Part shown: one piece after another, positions 28,623 through 37,714 of the stretch
Numbering within the stretch: the first letter of the stretch is position 1
Layout: every line of letters starts with the position of its first letter
Source: Lysobacter antibioticus
GTDB lineage: Bacteria; Pseudomonadota; Gammaproteobacteria; Xanthomonadales; Xanthomonadaceae
DNA: 64,000 nucleotides
NCBI RefSeq assembly: GCF_000731095.1
Contig: NZ_JMTZ01000009.1
Coordinates: forward strand, 1 to 64,000
Reading direction: 5' to 3'
Position numbers and translations under genes: made by a program
The notes under the pieces: model-generated
Seen by the model: only the letters and a program-made list of their open reading frames with translations
The model's database searches: none
Told to the model about the DNA's origin: nothing

Positions 28623-31600
28623 TTACTTCGCCTCGCCGAGCAACTCCACTTCGGCCAGCTCGATGCCGCCCTGCCCGGCGCCGTCGGCGAGCAGGCGCAA
28701 GCGATAACGCGAGTACGCTGCGGCCTCGGCGATGGCGAACGCACGCGTCTGCTTGCGCCAGGCGAAGACCTGCCCGCTGCGTTCGTCGAGCGTGGTCCAT
28801 TGCGCGCCGTCGTTGGAACCCTGCAAGGCCCAGGCCTGCGGATCGCCGCGTCGCGCCGCCGAGGTCAGGGTGTACAAGCGCACCGTCGCCGGCGCCTTGA
28901 AGTTCCAGCTCAGCAGCGGCATCGGCCCGCTCAAGCGCGTCGAAGTGGTCGCGTCGTCGTCGAACAAGGCCGCGGCTTGCTTGGCCGCGACACCGGCGAC
29001 CGTCGCATTGTCGCGCCGCCCCAGGTCGCGCAGCGGCTTGGGTGTCTCGCCGTCGGCGCTCAGCGATTCCGGCAAGGCCTGCGCGCTGCTCGCCCAGTTC
29101 GACGGCGACGGCCCCATGCGGAAATCCAGCACCGCGCCTTGCGCCAATAATTCATGCGGCAGGGTCAAGCGGTCCCAGGCTTCGCCGTTGACGCGCAGCG
29201 ATTGCACGTAGCGATTGCGCGCGCTGACCTTCGGCGCGTTGATCTGCAGTTCGCGGCCGTTTTCCAGGCGGATGCTCATACGTTCGAAGCGCGGCGCGCC
29301 GATCACGTACTCGGGCGAGCCCATGCGCAGCGGATAGAAACCGGCGGCGCTGAACAACCACCACGCCGACATTTCGCCGTTGTCCTCGTCGCCGGCATAG
29401 CCCTGGCCGATCTCGCCGCCGACGTAGAGGCGGTCGAGGATGTCGCGCACTTTCTCCTGGATACGCCAGGGTTGGCCGGCGGCGGCATACATATAGGGAA
29501 TGTGGTGCGAAGGCTGGTTGCTGTGGCCGTACTGGCCCATGCGCACGTCGCGCGCTTCGAGCATTTCGTGGATGACGCCGCCGTAGCTGCCGACCTCGAA
29601 GGTGCCCGGCGTGGCGAAGAACAGATCGAGCTTGTTGCCCAAGGCGGTGCGTCCGCCGTGCAAGGCGGCCAGGCCGGCGCCGTCCTGCGGCGCGTGGAAG
29701 GCCATGTTCCAGGCATTGGTCTCGGTGTAGTCGCCGCCCCAGCGGGTCGGGTCGAACTCGGTCGCGGTGTAGCGCCAGCGGCCGTCGCGATGGCGGCCGA
29801 CGAAGAAGCCCAGTTGCGGATGGAACAGGTTGGCGTAGCCGAGCGCGCGATTGCGGTAGTAGGCCGCGTCGTCGCGATAGCTGCCCTGGTAGGGATCGTC
29901 GGCGCCGGCCTGCTGCGCCAGCGCGCCGGCCAGGCGGCCGATGGCGAAGTCGTTGATGTAGCCGTCCATCGACCACGACAGGCCTTCGCCGACCGTGGTG
30001 TCGGTGTAGCCGGCGAAGATCGCGCGCTCGATGCCCTTGCGGCCCGCGCCCGGCACCGGGCTGACGCTGGAGGCGTTGCGAAGCGCCGACTGATAGAACG
30101 AGCGCACGTCGAAATTGCGCACGCCCTTGAGCCAGGCATCGGCGAAGGCGACGTCGGAACTGGTGCCGACCATCAGGTCGGCATAGCCCGGCGAGGACCA
30201 GCGCGCGATCCAGCCGCCGTCGCGATACTGCTGGACGAAGCCGTCGATCATCTCGCCGGCATGCGTCGGCGTCAGCAATACATAGGCCGGCCAGCTGGTG
30301 CGGTAGGTGTCCCAGAAGCCGTTGTTGACGTAGACCTTGCCGTCGACGACGGCCGCGCCGGTGGCGCCGGCGCTGTCCTTGCCGGTCGGCGCCGAGAACG
30401 GGCTCGCGTATTTGTACAACGGCCGCTCGGCGGTGCCGGTGTTCTCGTAGCCGCTGTTGGGGTAAAGAAACAAACGGTAGAGATTGGAGTACAGCACCGC
30501 TTGTTCGTGCACCGGCGCGCCCTCGGCGCGGACGATGCCGAGCTTGGCGTCCCAGGCGGCGCGGGCGCGTTCGCGCACCGCGTCGAAGCCTTCGTCGGCG
30601 CCGATTTCCAGCTCCAGGTTGCGCTGCGCCTGTTCGACGCTGATCAGCGAGGTGGCGATGCGCATCGTCACCTGGCGGGTGGGATCGCCGCTCAGGTCGA
30701 AGCCGTACCAGGCCGAGACGCGGTCGCGCCCGGCCTTGTCGCGATCGAGCCGGGCGCCGTCGCGGATCGGGCGGTCGAACCGGGCGTAGAAGAACAAACG
30801 CGAGGCGCCGGTCGAGAGCTTGCTCATGCTCTCGCTCCAGCCGCTGAGCGCGCGGCCGTCGCGGTCCAGGCGGATGTCGCCGTGCTCGTCGCGGTGGTCG
30901 AACAGCAACTGCGCGCGGGTCTCGCCGGGCTCGGCCGGGAAGGTGAAGCGCATCACCGCGGCATGGTCGGTCGGGGTCATCTCGGCGACCAGGCCGTTGT
31001 CGAAGCGCACCCGGTAGTAATCGGCGCGCGCGGTTTCCTCGTCGTGGCCGAAACTCAGCGCGCGCTTGCTGCGGTCGAACTCGAGCCGGCCCTCGCCGAT
31101 CGCCGGCATCACGTGAAAGGTCTGGCGGTCGCCCATCCACGGGCTGGGCTCGTGCGACAGCGCGAAGGCTTCGATGCGCGGACGGTTGTCGTCGCCGTTG
31201 CGCTCCTGGTACTGGTAGATCCAGTGCGAACCGGCGTTCGTGGTCGGGGTCCAGAAGTTGAAGCCGTGCGGCACCGCCACCGCCGGAAAGGTGTTGCCGC
31301 GCGAGAAGCGGCTGTTGGAATTGCTGCCGCGGCGCGTGTCGACGTAGTCGCTCGGGCGCAGCGCCGCGCGCTTGCCCTTGGCGAGCGCGGGCGCCGGGGC
31401 GATGCGCAGGTCGTCCAGATAGCCCTGGTACGGCAACGCCGTGTCGCCGTCGTGGACCAGCAGGATCTTGCGCACGCGGCGACCGGCCGCGACCTCGCCG
31501 ATGCGGCTGCTGACCGCGTTCCACTGGTCGGGATAGAGCAACCGCGCCATGCCCTGCTCGCGCGCGGTCAAGGCGTTGCCGTACAGATCGAGCGGCTTGC

Positions 31601-32111
31601 GTTGCGACAGACGGCTGCCGTCGTCGAACACCAGGTCGATGGCGACATAGGTCGAACCGTTGCGCAGCGCATCGAGTTTCGACGGCGCCGGCTGGCCGGC
31701 GATGTGCGCGCTCGACAGCGGGAACAGGCGATACGACAGCTGCGTGTCCTTGGCGACGGCGATGTCGACCTCGAAGGCCTGAACGCTTTGCGCGGCGCCG
31801 CTGCCCACGCCCTGGTAACGCAGCGAGCGCACACCGCTGAAGCCCATGCCGGGCTTGGCGGTCAGGGCGGCGGCCTGGGACGGGCCGCCGTCGGCACTCA
31901 GGCGCGGCACCGCCCCGGTGGCCGTGGGTCCGGCCGTGGGTTCGGCCGCGGCCGGCTCACCGGCCTCGAACGAGGTCCAGAAGCTGCGCGCGGGCCCGGC
32001 CATCGCCGTCGGCATCAATGCCCCGGCCAAGGCCAGCGCCAAGGTGTGCTTCGCCGCTGCCCGTGCGCCATCGCGGCGCGCTCTCCACGTTGCCGACATT
32101 CCCGCTCCCAT
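28623..32111 (-). CDS. GH92 alpha-1,2-mannosidase with C-terminal F5/8-type C domain
   Basis: Secreted calcium-dependent exo-alpha-mannosidase of 1162 residues, predicted to trim mannose from glycans. An N-terminal signal (AAAKHTLALALAGALMPTAMA) is followed by a strand-rich domain to about 255, then the GH92 core beginning YVDTRRGSNSNSRFSRGNTF. Family signatures include GFWDTYRTSWPAYVLLTP, TVGEGLSWSMDGYINDFAIG, NAWNMAFHAPQDGAG and the acidic site GYAGDEDNGEMSAWW. The final 130 residues (ALFDDDATTSTRLSG, WALQGSNDGAQWTTLDERSG) match a discoidin-type carbohydrate-binding module. The start could also be Met at 32099. Confidence 0.92.
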   Translation of the reverse strand: MGAGMSATWRARRDGARAAAKHTLALALAGALMPTAMAGPARSFWTSFEAGEPAAAEPTAGPTATGAVPRLSADGGPSQAAALTAKPGMGFSGVRSLRYQGVGSGAAQSVQAFEVDIAVAKDTQLSYRLFPLSSAHIAGQPAPSKLDALRNGSTYVAIDLVFDDGSRLSQRKPLDLYGNALTAREQGMARLLYPDQWNAVSSRIGEVAAGRRVRKILLVHDGDTALPYQGYLDDLRIAPAPALAKGKRAALRPSDYVDTRRGSNSNSRFSRGNTFPAVAVPHGFNFWTPTTNAGSHWIYQYQERNGDDNRPRIEAFALSHEPSPWMGDRQTFHVMPAIGEGRLEFDRSKRALSFGHDEETARADYYRVRFDNGLVAEMTPTDHAAVMRFTFPAEPGETRAQLLFDHRDEHGDIRLDRDGRALSGWSESMSKLSTGASRLFFYARFDRPIRDGARLDRDKAGRDRVSAWYGFDLSGDPTRQVTMRIATSLISVEQAQRNLELEIGADEGFDAVRERARAAWDAKLGIVRAEGAPVHEQAVLYSNLYRLFLYPNSGYENTGTAERPLYKYASPFSAPTGKDSAGATGAAVVDGKVYVNNGFWDTYRTSWPAYVLLTPTHAGEMIDGFVQQYRDGGWIARWSSPGYADLMVGTSSDVAFADAWLKGVRNFDVRSFYQSALRNASSVSPVPGAGRKGIERAIFAGYTDTTVGEGLSWSMDGYINDFAIGRLAGALAQQAGADDPYQGSYRDDAAYYRNRALGYANLFHPQLGFFVGRHRDGRWRYTATEFDPTRWGGDYTETNAWNMAFHAPQDGAGLAALHGGRTALGNKLDLFFATPGTFEVGSYGGVIHEMLEARDVRMGQYGHSNQPSHHIPYMYAAAGQPWRIQEKVRDILDRLYVGGEIGQGYAGDEDNGEMSAWWLFSAAGFYPLRMGSPEYVIGAPRFERMSIRLENGRELQINAPKVSARNRYVQSLRVNGEAWDRLTLPHELLAQGAVLDFRMGPSPSNWASSAQALPESLSADGETPKPLRDLGRRDNATVAGVAAKQAAALFDDDATTSTRLSGPMPLLSWNFKAPATVRLYTLTSAARRGDPQAWALQGSNDGAQWTTLDERSGQVFAWRKQTRAFAIAEAAAYSRYRLRLLADGAGQGGIELAEVELLGEAK

Positions 32112-32170
32112 TGCCCGGACGGCGACTGCCTCCGATTCGCACTGTGCCGACCGGCACAGGCCCCTGCTTT

Positions 32171-32196
32171 CTCGATTTAAATCGATCTAAATCGAG
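32171..32196. promoter_or_regulatory. Imperfect 26-bp palindrome upstream of GH92
   Basis: CTCGATTTAAATCG followed by ATCTAAATCGAG reads nearly the same on both strands, with one mismatched pair (24 of 26 positions). It consists of overlapping CGATTTAAATCGA units and lies 60 bases before the GH92 start and about 208 before pgaA. It looks like an operator for a dimeric regulator acting on one or both divergent genes. Confidence 0.65.
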
Positions 32197-32330
32197 CTTG
32201 TCAAACCGCGCCGCAGCATCCTCGGCAGCGTCTTGGGAGCAAAAAATCCAATCCAGACAAGCACTTCCAGCATCGTTCAAGCAGCGGACGGGGCCCCTTG
32301 GCACACCTTTTGCACCACCCTCTCTGTAAA

Positions 32331-32346
32331 TGTGATTTGCATCACA
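32331..32346. promoter_or_regulatory. Perfect CRP/Clp-type binding site upstream of pgaA
   Basis: TGTGATTTGCATCACA matches the TGTGA-N6-TCACA consensus without mismatch and the symmetry extends outwards (AAATGTGAT/ATCACATTT). It is centred about 65 bases before the pgaA start codon. In Xanthomonadaceae the CRP homologue Clp binds this consensus and is controlled by c-di-GMP. Confidence 0.8.
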
Positions 32347-32403
32347 TTTTTATCTTGGAATAAATCGCATCTGCACCCCCCTGCCTTACGGACCCTGTCG
32401 CTC

Positions 32404-34479
32404 ATGCCGACTCCGCACCGACTTGCTCTCTCAATCGCCTTGGCGACCGCGAGCGCAATCTGCCCCCTGACGTCAGTTTTTGCTGCGGAGCGTCAAACGA
32501 CCGCAACGAATGCGATGCCGGAGATCGAGCGCCTGCGCGCCGACCGGCAATGGCTCGCTGCGCTGTCCCGCATCGAAAGTGCGCAAGCGGCAACGCCCGG
32601 CGACGACCGCCTGTATCGCCTGCAAGTGCTGACCCTGGCCGACCTGGGCAGCGCGCATCGCGCCTGGACCTTGTACCAAGCTCGCCCCGACCTGTTCGAT
32701 GCCGCCGAACGCAAGCGCCTGCACTCCGGCCGCCTCGCTCGCCTTGCGGTCTGGGGCAGCCTCTACCCCGAAGACGAAGCCACCCGCCTCGATGAAATGC
32801 GCAGCGCGCGCGACGCCTTCGAGCAGTACCGCGCCACCCAGACGCCGGAGCAACGCCAGGCCGACCTGCGCACGCGTTTCGACGAATTGATGCTGCTCAA
32901 CCATCTGGAACGCCACGCCGAGGTGGTCGAACGCTATCGCGCCCTGCAGGCCGAGGGCGTCGAGATACCGATGTATGCCTTGTCCAAGGTCGGCGCGTCC
33001 CTGCTGGCCGACAAACGCCCCGAAGAAGCCGCGACCGTGCTCGAGCGCGTCGTGCGCGAATGGCCCGAGGACCACGACTCGCAACTGCAGCTGGCCTACG
33101 CCTATTCGGAAGGCGAGCGTTTCGACGACGCCCTGGCCCAGCTCGACAAGATCAAGGCCGCCGAACCGGCCTGGGTGCGCGTCAACGGCGCCAAGCAGAG
33201 CGTCGAAAACTGGCGCCATTACGACGCCGACAGCACCCAGACCATGATCCGCCTGTACGGCGAAGACACCGTCGGCGCGCAGCAGCGACTCGAAGCGATG
33301 GCGGCGATCGGGCCGGACAACCCCGGCGTGCAGACCAATCTCGGCGTCGCTTATCAAAAACGCGGCTGGACCGATCGCGCGCTGCAACGCTTCCAGATGG
33401 CGAGCACGCTGGAACCGACCGGCGTCGGCGCGCGCGTCGGTCAGGTCGGCGCCTATCTCGAGCACGCCCGCGTCGACCTGGCGCGGCCGATCCACGACGA
33501 ATTGATCGCCAACCGCCCGCGCGACGTGCAAGTGCGGCAGATGAGCGAGTCCTGGGACAGCCGCCTGGGCTGGCAATGGTTGTTCAGCACCGCCAGCGGC
33601 CGCAGCGATGCGCGCGGCGGCGGCGCCACCGCCTCGCCGCTCGGCACCCGCGATGCCGTGCACCGCCTCGAGGTGCGCAGCCCGCTGATCAACGACCGCT
33701 GGCGCCTCACCGCGCACGCGCAGGATGCCTGGGCCGATTACCCCGGCGACCGCGTCCACGATCGCCGCGCCGGCATCGGCGCGCTGTATGCCTACGACCG
33801 CCTGAGCCTGGGCTTCGGCATCGACCGCGCCAACGACCGCTGGCTCGATCGCGGCGACCGCACCGGTTATTACCTCGATGCCGGTTGGCGCCTCAACGAT
33901 GCCTGGCGCGCTAATGCGTCCTGGTATCGGCAGACCCCGGACGCTTCGTTGCAGGCGCGCGGCGCCGGCATCGATGCCGATGCCTTGAGCCTGGGCCTGC
34001 GCTGGACGCCGAGCGAGCGCACCTCGCTCGGCGCGAGCGCGCAGCAACTGCGCTACAGCGACGACAACCGCCGCAGCGCCGTCGCGCTGAACCTGGATCA
34101 GCGCCTGTACACCAGCCCGCATCTCCAGGTCGCGGGCTTGGCCGATCTGTCGGCCAGCCGCGCCAGTCGCCGCGACGCCGACGTGCCCTATTTCAACCCC
34201 AGCCGCGACGCTTCGCTGAATCTCGGCGTGCGCCTGGATCACATGACCTGGCGCCGTTACACCCGCCACTTCCTGCAGCGCCTTACCGCCACCGCCGGGC
34301 CGTACTGGCAGCAGGGCTACGGCAGCGCCTGGGTGCCGCAACTGCGTTACGAACACGAATGGCGGTTCGGCAGCGGCCGCACCCTCAACTACGGCCTCAA
34401 CTGGTCGCGTCCGGTCTACGACGGCGTGCGCGAAGACCGCGTCGCCTTCGATCTGAGCTTCCGCTGGGGTGAGGAATGA
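32404..34479 (+). CDS. pgaA: PgaA, poly-N-acetylglucosamine outer-membrane porin
   Basis: Exports the PNAG biofilm polymer through the outer membrane. The start MPTPHRLALSIALATASAIC gives a Sec signal ending near SVFAAE and 691 residues. The in-frame extension upstream is noise. Residues about 40-420 are TPR repeats (ALSRIESAQAATPGDDRLYR, AATVLERVVREWPEDHDSQL, NLGVAYQKRGWTDRALQRF) that act in the periplasm. The last 270 residues have the alternating pattern of a beta-barrel and end in AFDLSFRW followed by GEE. It overlaps pgaB by 4 bases. Confidence 0.93.
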   Translation: MPTPHRLALSIALATASAICPLTSVFAAERQTTATNAMPEIERLRADRQWLAALSRIESAQAATPGDDRLYRLQVLTLADLGSAHRAWTLYQARPDLFDAAERKRLHSGRLARLAVWGSLYPEDEATRLDEMRSARDAFEQYRATQTPEQRQADLRTRFDELMLLNHLERHAEVVERYRALQAEGVEIPMYALSKVGASLLADKRPEEAATVLERVVREWPEDHDSQLQLAYAYSEGERFDDALAQLDKIKAAEPAWVRVNGAKQSVENWRHYDADSTQTMIRLYGEDTVGAQQRLEAMAAIGPDNPGVQTNLGVAYQKRGWTDRALQRFQMASTLEPTGVGARVGQVGAYLEHARVDLARPIHDELIANRPRDVQVRQMSESWDSRLGWQWLFSTASGRSDARGGGATASPLGTRDAVHRLEVRSPLINDRWRLTAHAQDAWADYPGDRVHDRRAGIGALYAYDRLSLGFGIDRANDRWLDRGDRTGYYLDAGWRLNDAWRANASWYRQTPDASLQARGAGIDADALSLGLRWTPSERTSLGASAQQLRYSDDNRRSAVALNLDQRLYTSPHLQVAGLADLSASRASRRDADVPYFNPSRDASLNLGVRLDHMTWRRYTRHFLQRLTATAGPYWQQGYGSAWVPQLRYEHEWRFGSGRTLNYGLNWSRPVYDGVREDRVAFDLSFRWGEE

Positions 34480-36383
34480 ACATGCTGTATTTCGCTGCGC
34501 CGCTTGCTGCCCCCCTGCGCGGGTTGATCCACCGGGCGCTCGCGTTCGCCGTGCTGGCCATGGCCGCGCTGGCTCCGCTCGCGGCCGGCGCCAACGAACT
34601 GTTGGTGCTGAGCTATCACGACGTGCGCGATGAAGTGGCTCGCAAAGGCGATCCCGATGCCTACGCCGTCAGCACGCAGAACTTCGCCGCCCACCTGGAC
34701 TGGCTGTCCGGCCACGGCTACCACCCGGTCGCACTGAGCGAGGTCATCGCCGCCTCGCGCGGCGGCAAGCCGCTGCCGCCCAAGGCGGTGCTGCTGACCT
34801 TCGACGACGGCCTGCGCAGCATCTATACCCACGTCTTCCCGTTGTTGCGCGCCTACAAGTACCCGGCGCTGATGGCGGTGGTCACCTCCTGGGTGGACCT
34901 GCCGCGCGAACAGAAAGTCGATTACGGCCCGCGCATGTTCACCCACGACGACTTCGTCACCTGGGAGCAATTGCGCGAGATGCAGGCCTCGGGCCTGATC
35001 GAAGTGGCCTCGCACAGCCATGCCCTGCACCGCGGCGTGACCTCCAACCCGCAGGGCAACAGCATGCCCGCGGCGATCACCCGCGCCTGGGACGAGAAGG
35101 CCCAGCGCTACGAAAGCGAAACCGAATACCTGGCGCGCATCCGCAAGGACCTGGGCGACAGTGCCGCCGAGATCAAGCGCGAACTCGGCGTCGGCCCGAA
35201 GTCGGTGATCTGGCCGTACGCGGCCTACAACAGCCAGACCAACGCGATCGCCGACGAACTCGGCATGGCGGTCACCTTCGACCTGGAAGGCCGCCATCAG
35301 AAGATCGGCGCCGACCTGCACGGGCTGGCGCGCCTGCTGGTGTTCAACAACCCCACCGTCAACGACCTGGCCTATGAGTTGCGCCACGACGAAGCACTCG
35401 ACGGCCTGCGCGCGCTGCAGGTCGACCTGGATTACGTCTACGACGCCGACCCGGCGCAGCAGGCGCGCAACCTGGACAAGCTGATCGAACGGGTCAAGCA
35501 AGTCGGCCCGAGCCACGTGTTCCTGCAGGCCTTCGCCGACCCCGACGGCAACGGCTCGGCCGATGCGCTGTACTTCCCGAACCGGCACCTGCCGATGCGC
35601 ACCGACCTCTACAACCGCGTCGCCTGGCAGCTCAAGACCCGCGCGAACGTCAAGGTGTTCGCCTGGCTGCCGGTGCTCGGCTTCGAGCTGCCCGATGCGG
35701 CCTTGAACCAGCGCCTGAAGATCCAGGCCAGCAACCCGAAAGAAACCTTCCGCCTCAATCCGTTCGAGCCGCAGACCCGGCGCATCGTCGCCGATATCTA
35801 CGAAGACCTCGCGGTGAGCGGCTACACCGAAGGCCTGCTGTTCCACGACGACGCACTGCTGCGCGACGACGAGTTGCGCGGCCAGGCGCCGGCCGACCCG
35901 GCCGCGCGCACCCAGGCGCTGATCGACTTCACCCGCGAACTGGCGCGCGCCGCCGGCAAATGGCGTCCCAAGCTGATCACCGTGCGCAACCTGTTCGCCG
36001 CGCCGGTGCTGGAGCCGCGCAGCGAAGCCTGGTTCGCGCAGAACCTGGCCGCCTTCAACCAGGCCTACGACTACACCGCGGTGATGGCGATGCCGTGGAT
36101 GGAAAAGAGCCGCGATCCGCAGGCGTGGATGGACCAACTGCTGGCCGACGTGAAACGTTCGCCGCGCGGCCTGTCGCACACGATCTTCGAGTTGCAGACC
36201 GTCGACTGGCGCAACGAACGGCCGATCCCGGCCGCGCGCCTGAAGGCGATGGCCCACCGCTTGCAGGCCGGCGGCGCACGCCACCTGGCCTGGTACCCCG
36301 ACAACTTCATCGACGACCAACCCTCGACCCAGGACGCACGCGAAATCATGTCCGCGCGCGGCTTCCCCTACATCGAGCGCTGA
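34476..36383 (+). CDS. pgaB: PgaB, PNAG N-deacetylase
   Basis: Periplasmic enzyme that partly deacetylates PNAG for export. The N-terminal CE4 domain has LLVLSYHDVRDEV, AVLLTFDDGLRSIYTHVFPL, FVTWEQLREMQASGLIEVASHSH and VIWPYAAYN. The C-terminal domain (about 310-635) is the GH13-like PgaB domain, with LFHDDALLRDDE and MAMPWMEKSRDP. E. coli PgaB is a lipoprotein; here the signal peptide (ALAPLAAGANELLV) lacks a lipobox Cys, so the protein may be free in the periplasm. It follows pgaA with an ATGA overlap. Confidence 0.93.
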   Translation: MNMLYFAAPLAAPLRGLIHRALAFAVLAMAALAPLAAGANELLVLSYHDVRDEVARKGDPDAYAVSTQNFAAHLDWLSGHGYHPVALSEVIAASRGGKPLPPKAVLLTFDDGLRSIYTHVFPLLRAYKYPALMAVVTSWVDLPREQKVDYGPRMFTHDDFVTWEQLREMQASGLIEVASHSHALHRGVTSNPQGNSMPAAITRAWDEKAQRYESETEYLARIRKDLGDSAAEIKRELGVGPKSVIWPYAAYNSQTNAIADELGMAVTFDLEGRHQKIGADLHGLARLLVFNNPTVNDLAYELRHDEALDGLRALQVDLDYVYDADPAQQARNLDKLIERVKQVGPSHVFLQAFADPDGNGSADALYFPNRHLPMRTDLYNRVAWQLKTRANVKVFAWLPVLGFELPDAALNQRLKIQASNPKETFRLNPFEPQTRRIVADIYEDLAVSGYTEGLLFHDDALLRDDELRGQAPADPAARTQALIDFTRELARAAGKWRPKLITVRNLFAAPVLEPRSEAWFAQNLAAFNQAYDYTAVMAMPWMEKSRDPQAWMDQLLADVKRSPRGLSHTIFELQTVDWRNERPIPAARLKAMAHRLQAGGARHLAWYPDNFIDDQPSTQDAREIMSARGFPYIER

Positions 36384-36454
36384 GCGCCGCCCCGACCGCC
36401 AATCGCCGCCTATCGACATCCGGCCAGCCTGTACGCGCTGCCATCGAGTCCAAC

Positions 36455-37714
36455 ATGAGCCAGGTCACTAATCCGCTGCTCACCGCGCTGTTCCAGTTCG
36501 CGTTCTTCTATCCGATCGTGATGTCGTTCTTCTGGATCTCCGGCGGGCTGTACTACTACTTCCGTCGCGAACGGAAGGCGCGCGTGCGCACCGATCCGCC
36601 GCCGCTGGAGAACGCGCCGTTCGCGTCGATCCTGATCCCCTGTCACAACGAAGGCGACCACGTCCACGAAACCATCGCCGCGGCCTTGGCCCAGCGCTAC
36701 CCGCAGTTCGAAGTGATCGCGATCAACGACGGCAGCCGCGACGACACCGGCGATAAGCTCAACCGCCTCGCCGCCCTGCACCCGCAACTGCGCGTGGTGC
36801 ACCTGGACCGCAACCTGGGCAAGGCCAACGCGATGCGCATGGGCGCCCTGGCGGCGCGTTCGGACTACCTGGTCTGCATCGACGGCGACGCCCTGCTCGA
36901 CGAATACGCGATGCATTGGATGATCTGGCACCTGTGCTCGGGCGCGCGCGTCGGCGCGGTCACTGGCAACCCGCGCATCCGCAACCGCTCGACCCTGCTC
37001 GGCCGCCTGCAGGTGGGCGAGTTCTCTTCGATCATCGGCATGATCAAGCGCGCCCAGCGCGTCTACGGCCGCATCTTCACCGTCTCGGGCGTGATCTGCG
37101 CCTTCAAGCGCAGCGCCCTGCACCGGATCGGCTACTGGTCCGACAGCATGGTCACCGAAGACATCGACATCAGCTGGCGTTTGCAGATGGACCACTGGGA
37201 CATCCGCTACGAACCCAATGCGATGTGCTTCATCCTCATGCCCGAGACCCTCGGCGGCCTGTGGAAACAGCGCCTGCGCTGGGCCCAGGGCGGCGTGGAA
37301 GTGTTGATCCGGCATGGCCGCGACCTGCTCTCGTGGCGCCGCCGGCGGATGTGGGCGGTGCTCGGCGAGTACGTGTTGAGCCTGGCCTGGGCCCACATCA
37401 TGGCCTTCATCATCGGCCTGTGGGCACTGGGCCTGGTCGTCGACCTGCCCGAACAACTGCGTGTCACCACCCTGCTGCCGTCGTGGCACGGCGTCATCCT
37501 CGCCCTGATCTGCCTGCTGCAGTTCGCCGCCAGCATCGTCATCGACCGCCAGTACGAAACCGGGGTCGGGCGCAATTACTACTGGATGATCTGGTACCCG
37601 ATGGCGTACTGGCTGCTCAGCTTCACCACCACCGTCGCCGCGCTGCCCAAGGCCTTGTCGAAACGCCGCGGCACGCGCGCCACCTGGGTCAGCCCGGATC
37701 GGGGGATTCGATGA
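36455..37714 (+). CDS. pgaC: PgaC, PNAG synthase glycosyltransferase
   Basis: Inner-membrane GT2 enzyme that polymerises UDP-GlcNAc. The start MSQVTNPLLTALFQFAFFYP gives 419 residues. The sequence has FASILIPCHNEGDHVHETI, VIAINDGSRDDTGDKL, LVCIDGDALLDEYA, TEDIDISWRLQM and the RLRWAQGGVEVLIRHGRDLL polymer site. It carries N- and C-terminal membrane helices and ends TWVSPDRGIR. It lies 71 bases after pgaB and overlaps pgaD by 4 bases. Confidence 0.94.
   Translation: MSQVTNPLLTALFQFAFFYPIVMSFFWISGGLYYYFRRERKARVRTDPPPLENAPFASILIPCHNEGDHVHETIAAALAQRYPQFEVIAINDGSRDDTGDKLNRLAALHPQLRVVHLDRNLGKANAMRMGALAARSDYLVCIDGDALLDEYAMHWMIWHLCSGARVGAVTGNPRIRNRSTLLGRLQVGEFSSIIGMIKRAQRVYGRIFTVSGVICAFKRSALHRIGYWSDSMVTEDIDISWRLQMDHWDIRYEPNAMCFILMPETLGGLWKQRLRWAQGGVEVLIRHGRDLLSWRRRRMWAVLGEYVLSLAWAHIMAFIIGLWALGLVVDLPEQLRVTTLLPSWHGVILALICLLQFAASIVIDRQYETGVGRNYYWMIWYPMAYWLLSFTTTVAALPKALSKRRGTRATWVSPDRGIR

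Noticed and set aside
29154-32180. 1008-codon plus-strand ORF opposite the GH92 gene
   Set aside because: It is an antisense frame kept open by high GC. The text is Val-, Ala- and Arg-rich without any fold pattern, while the opposite strand encodes a clear GH92 enzyme.
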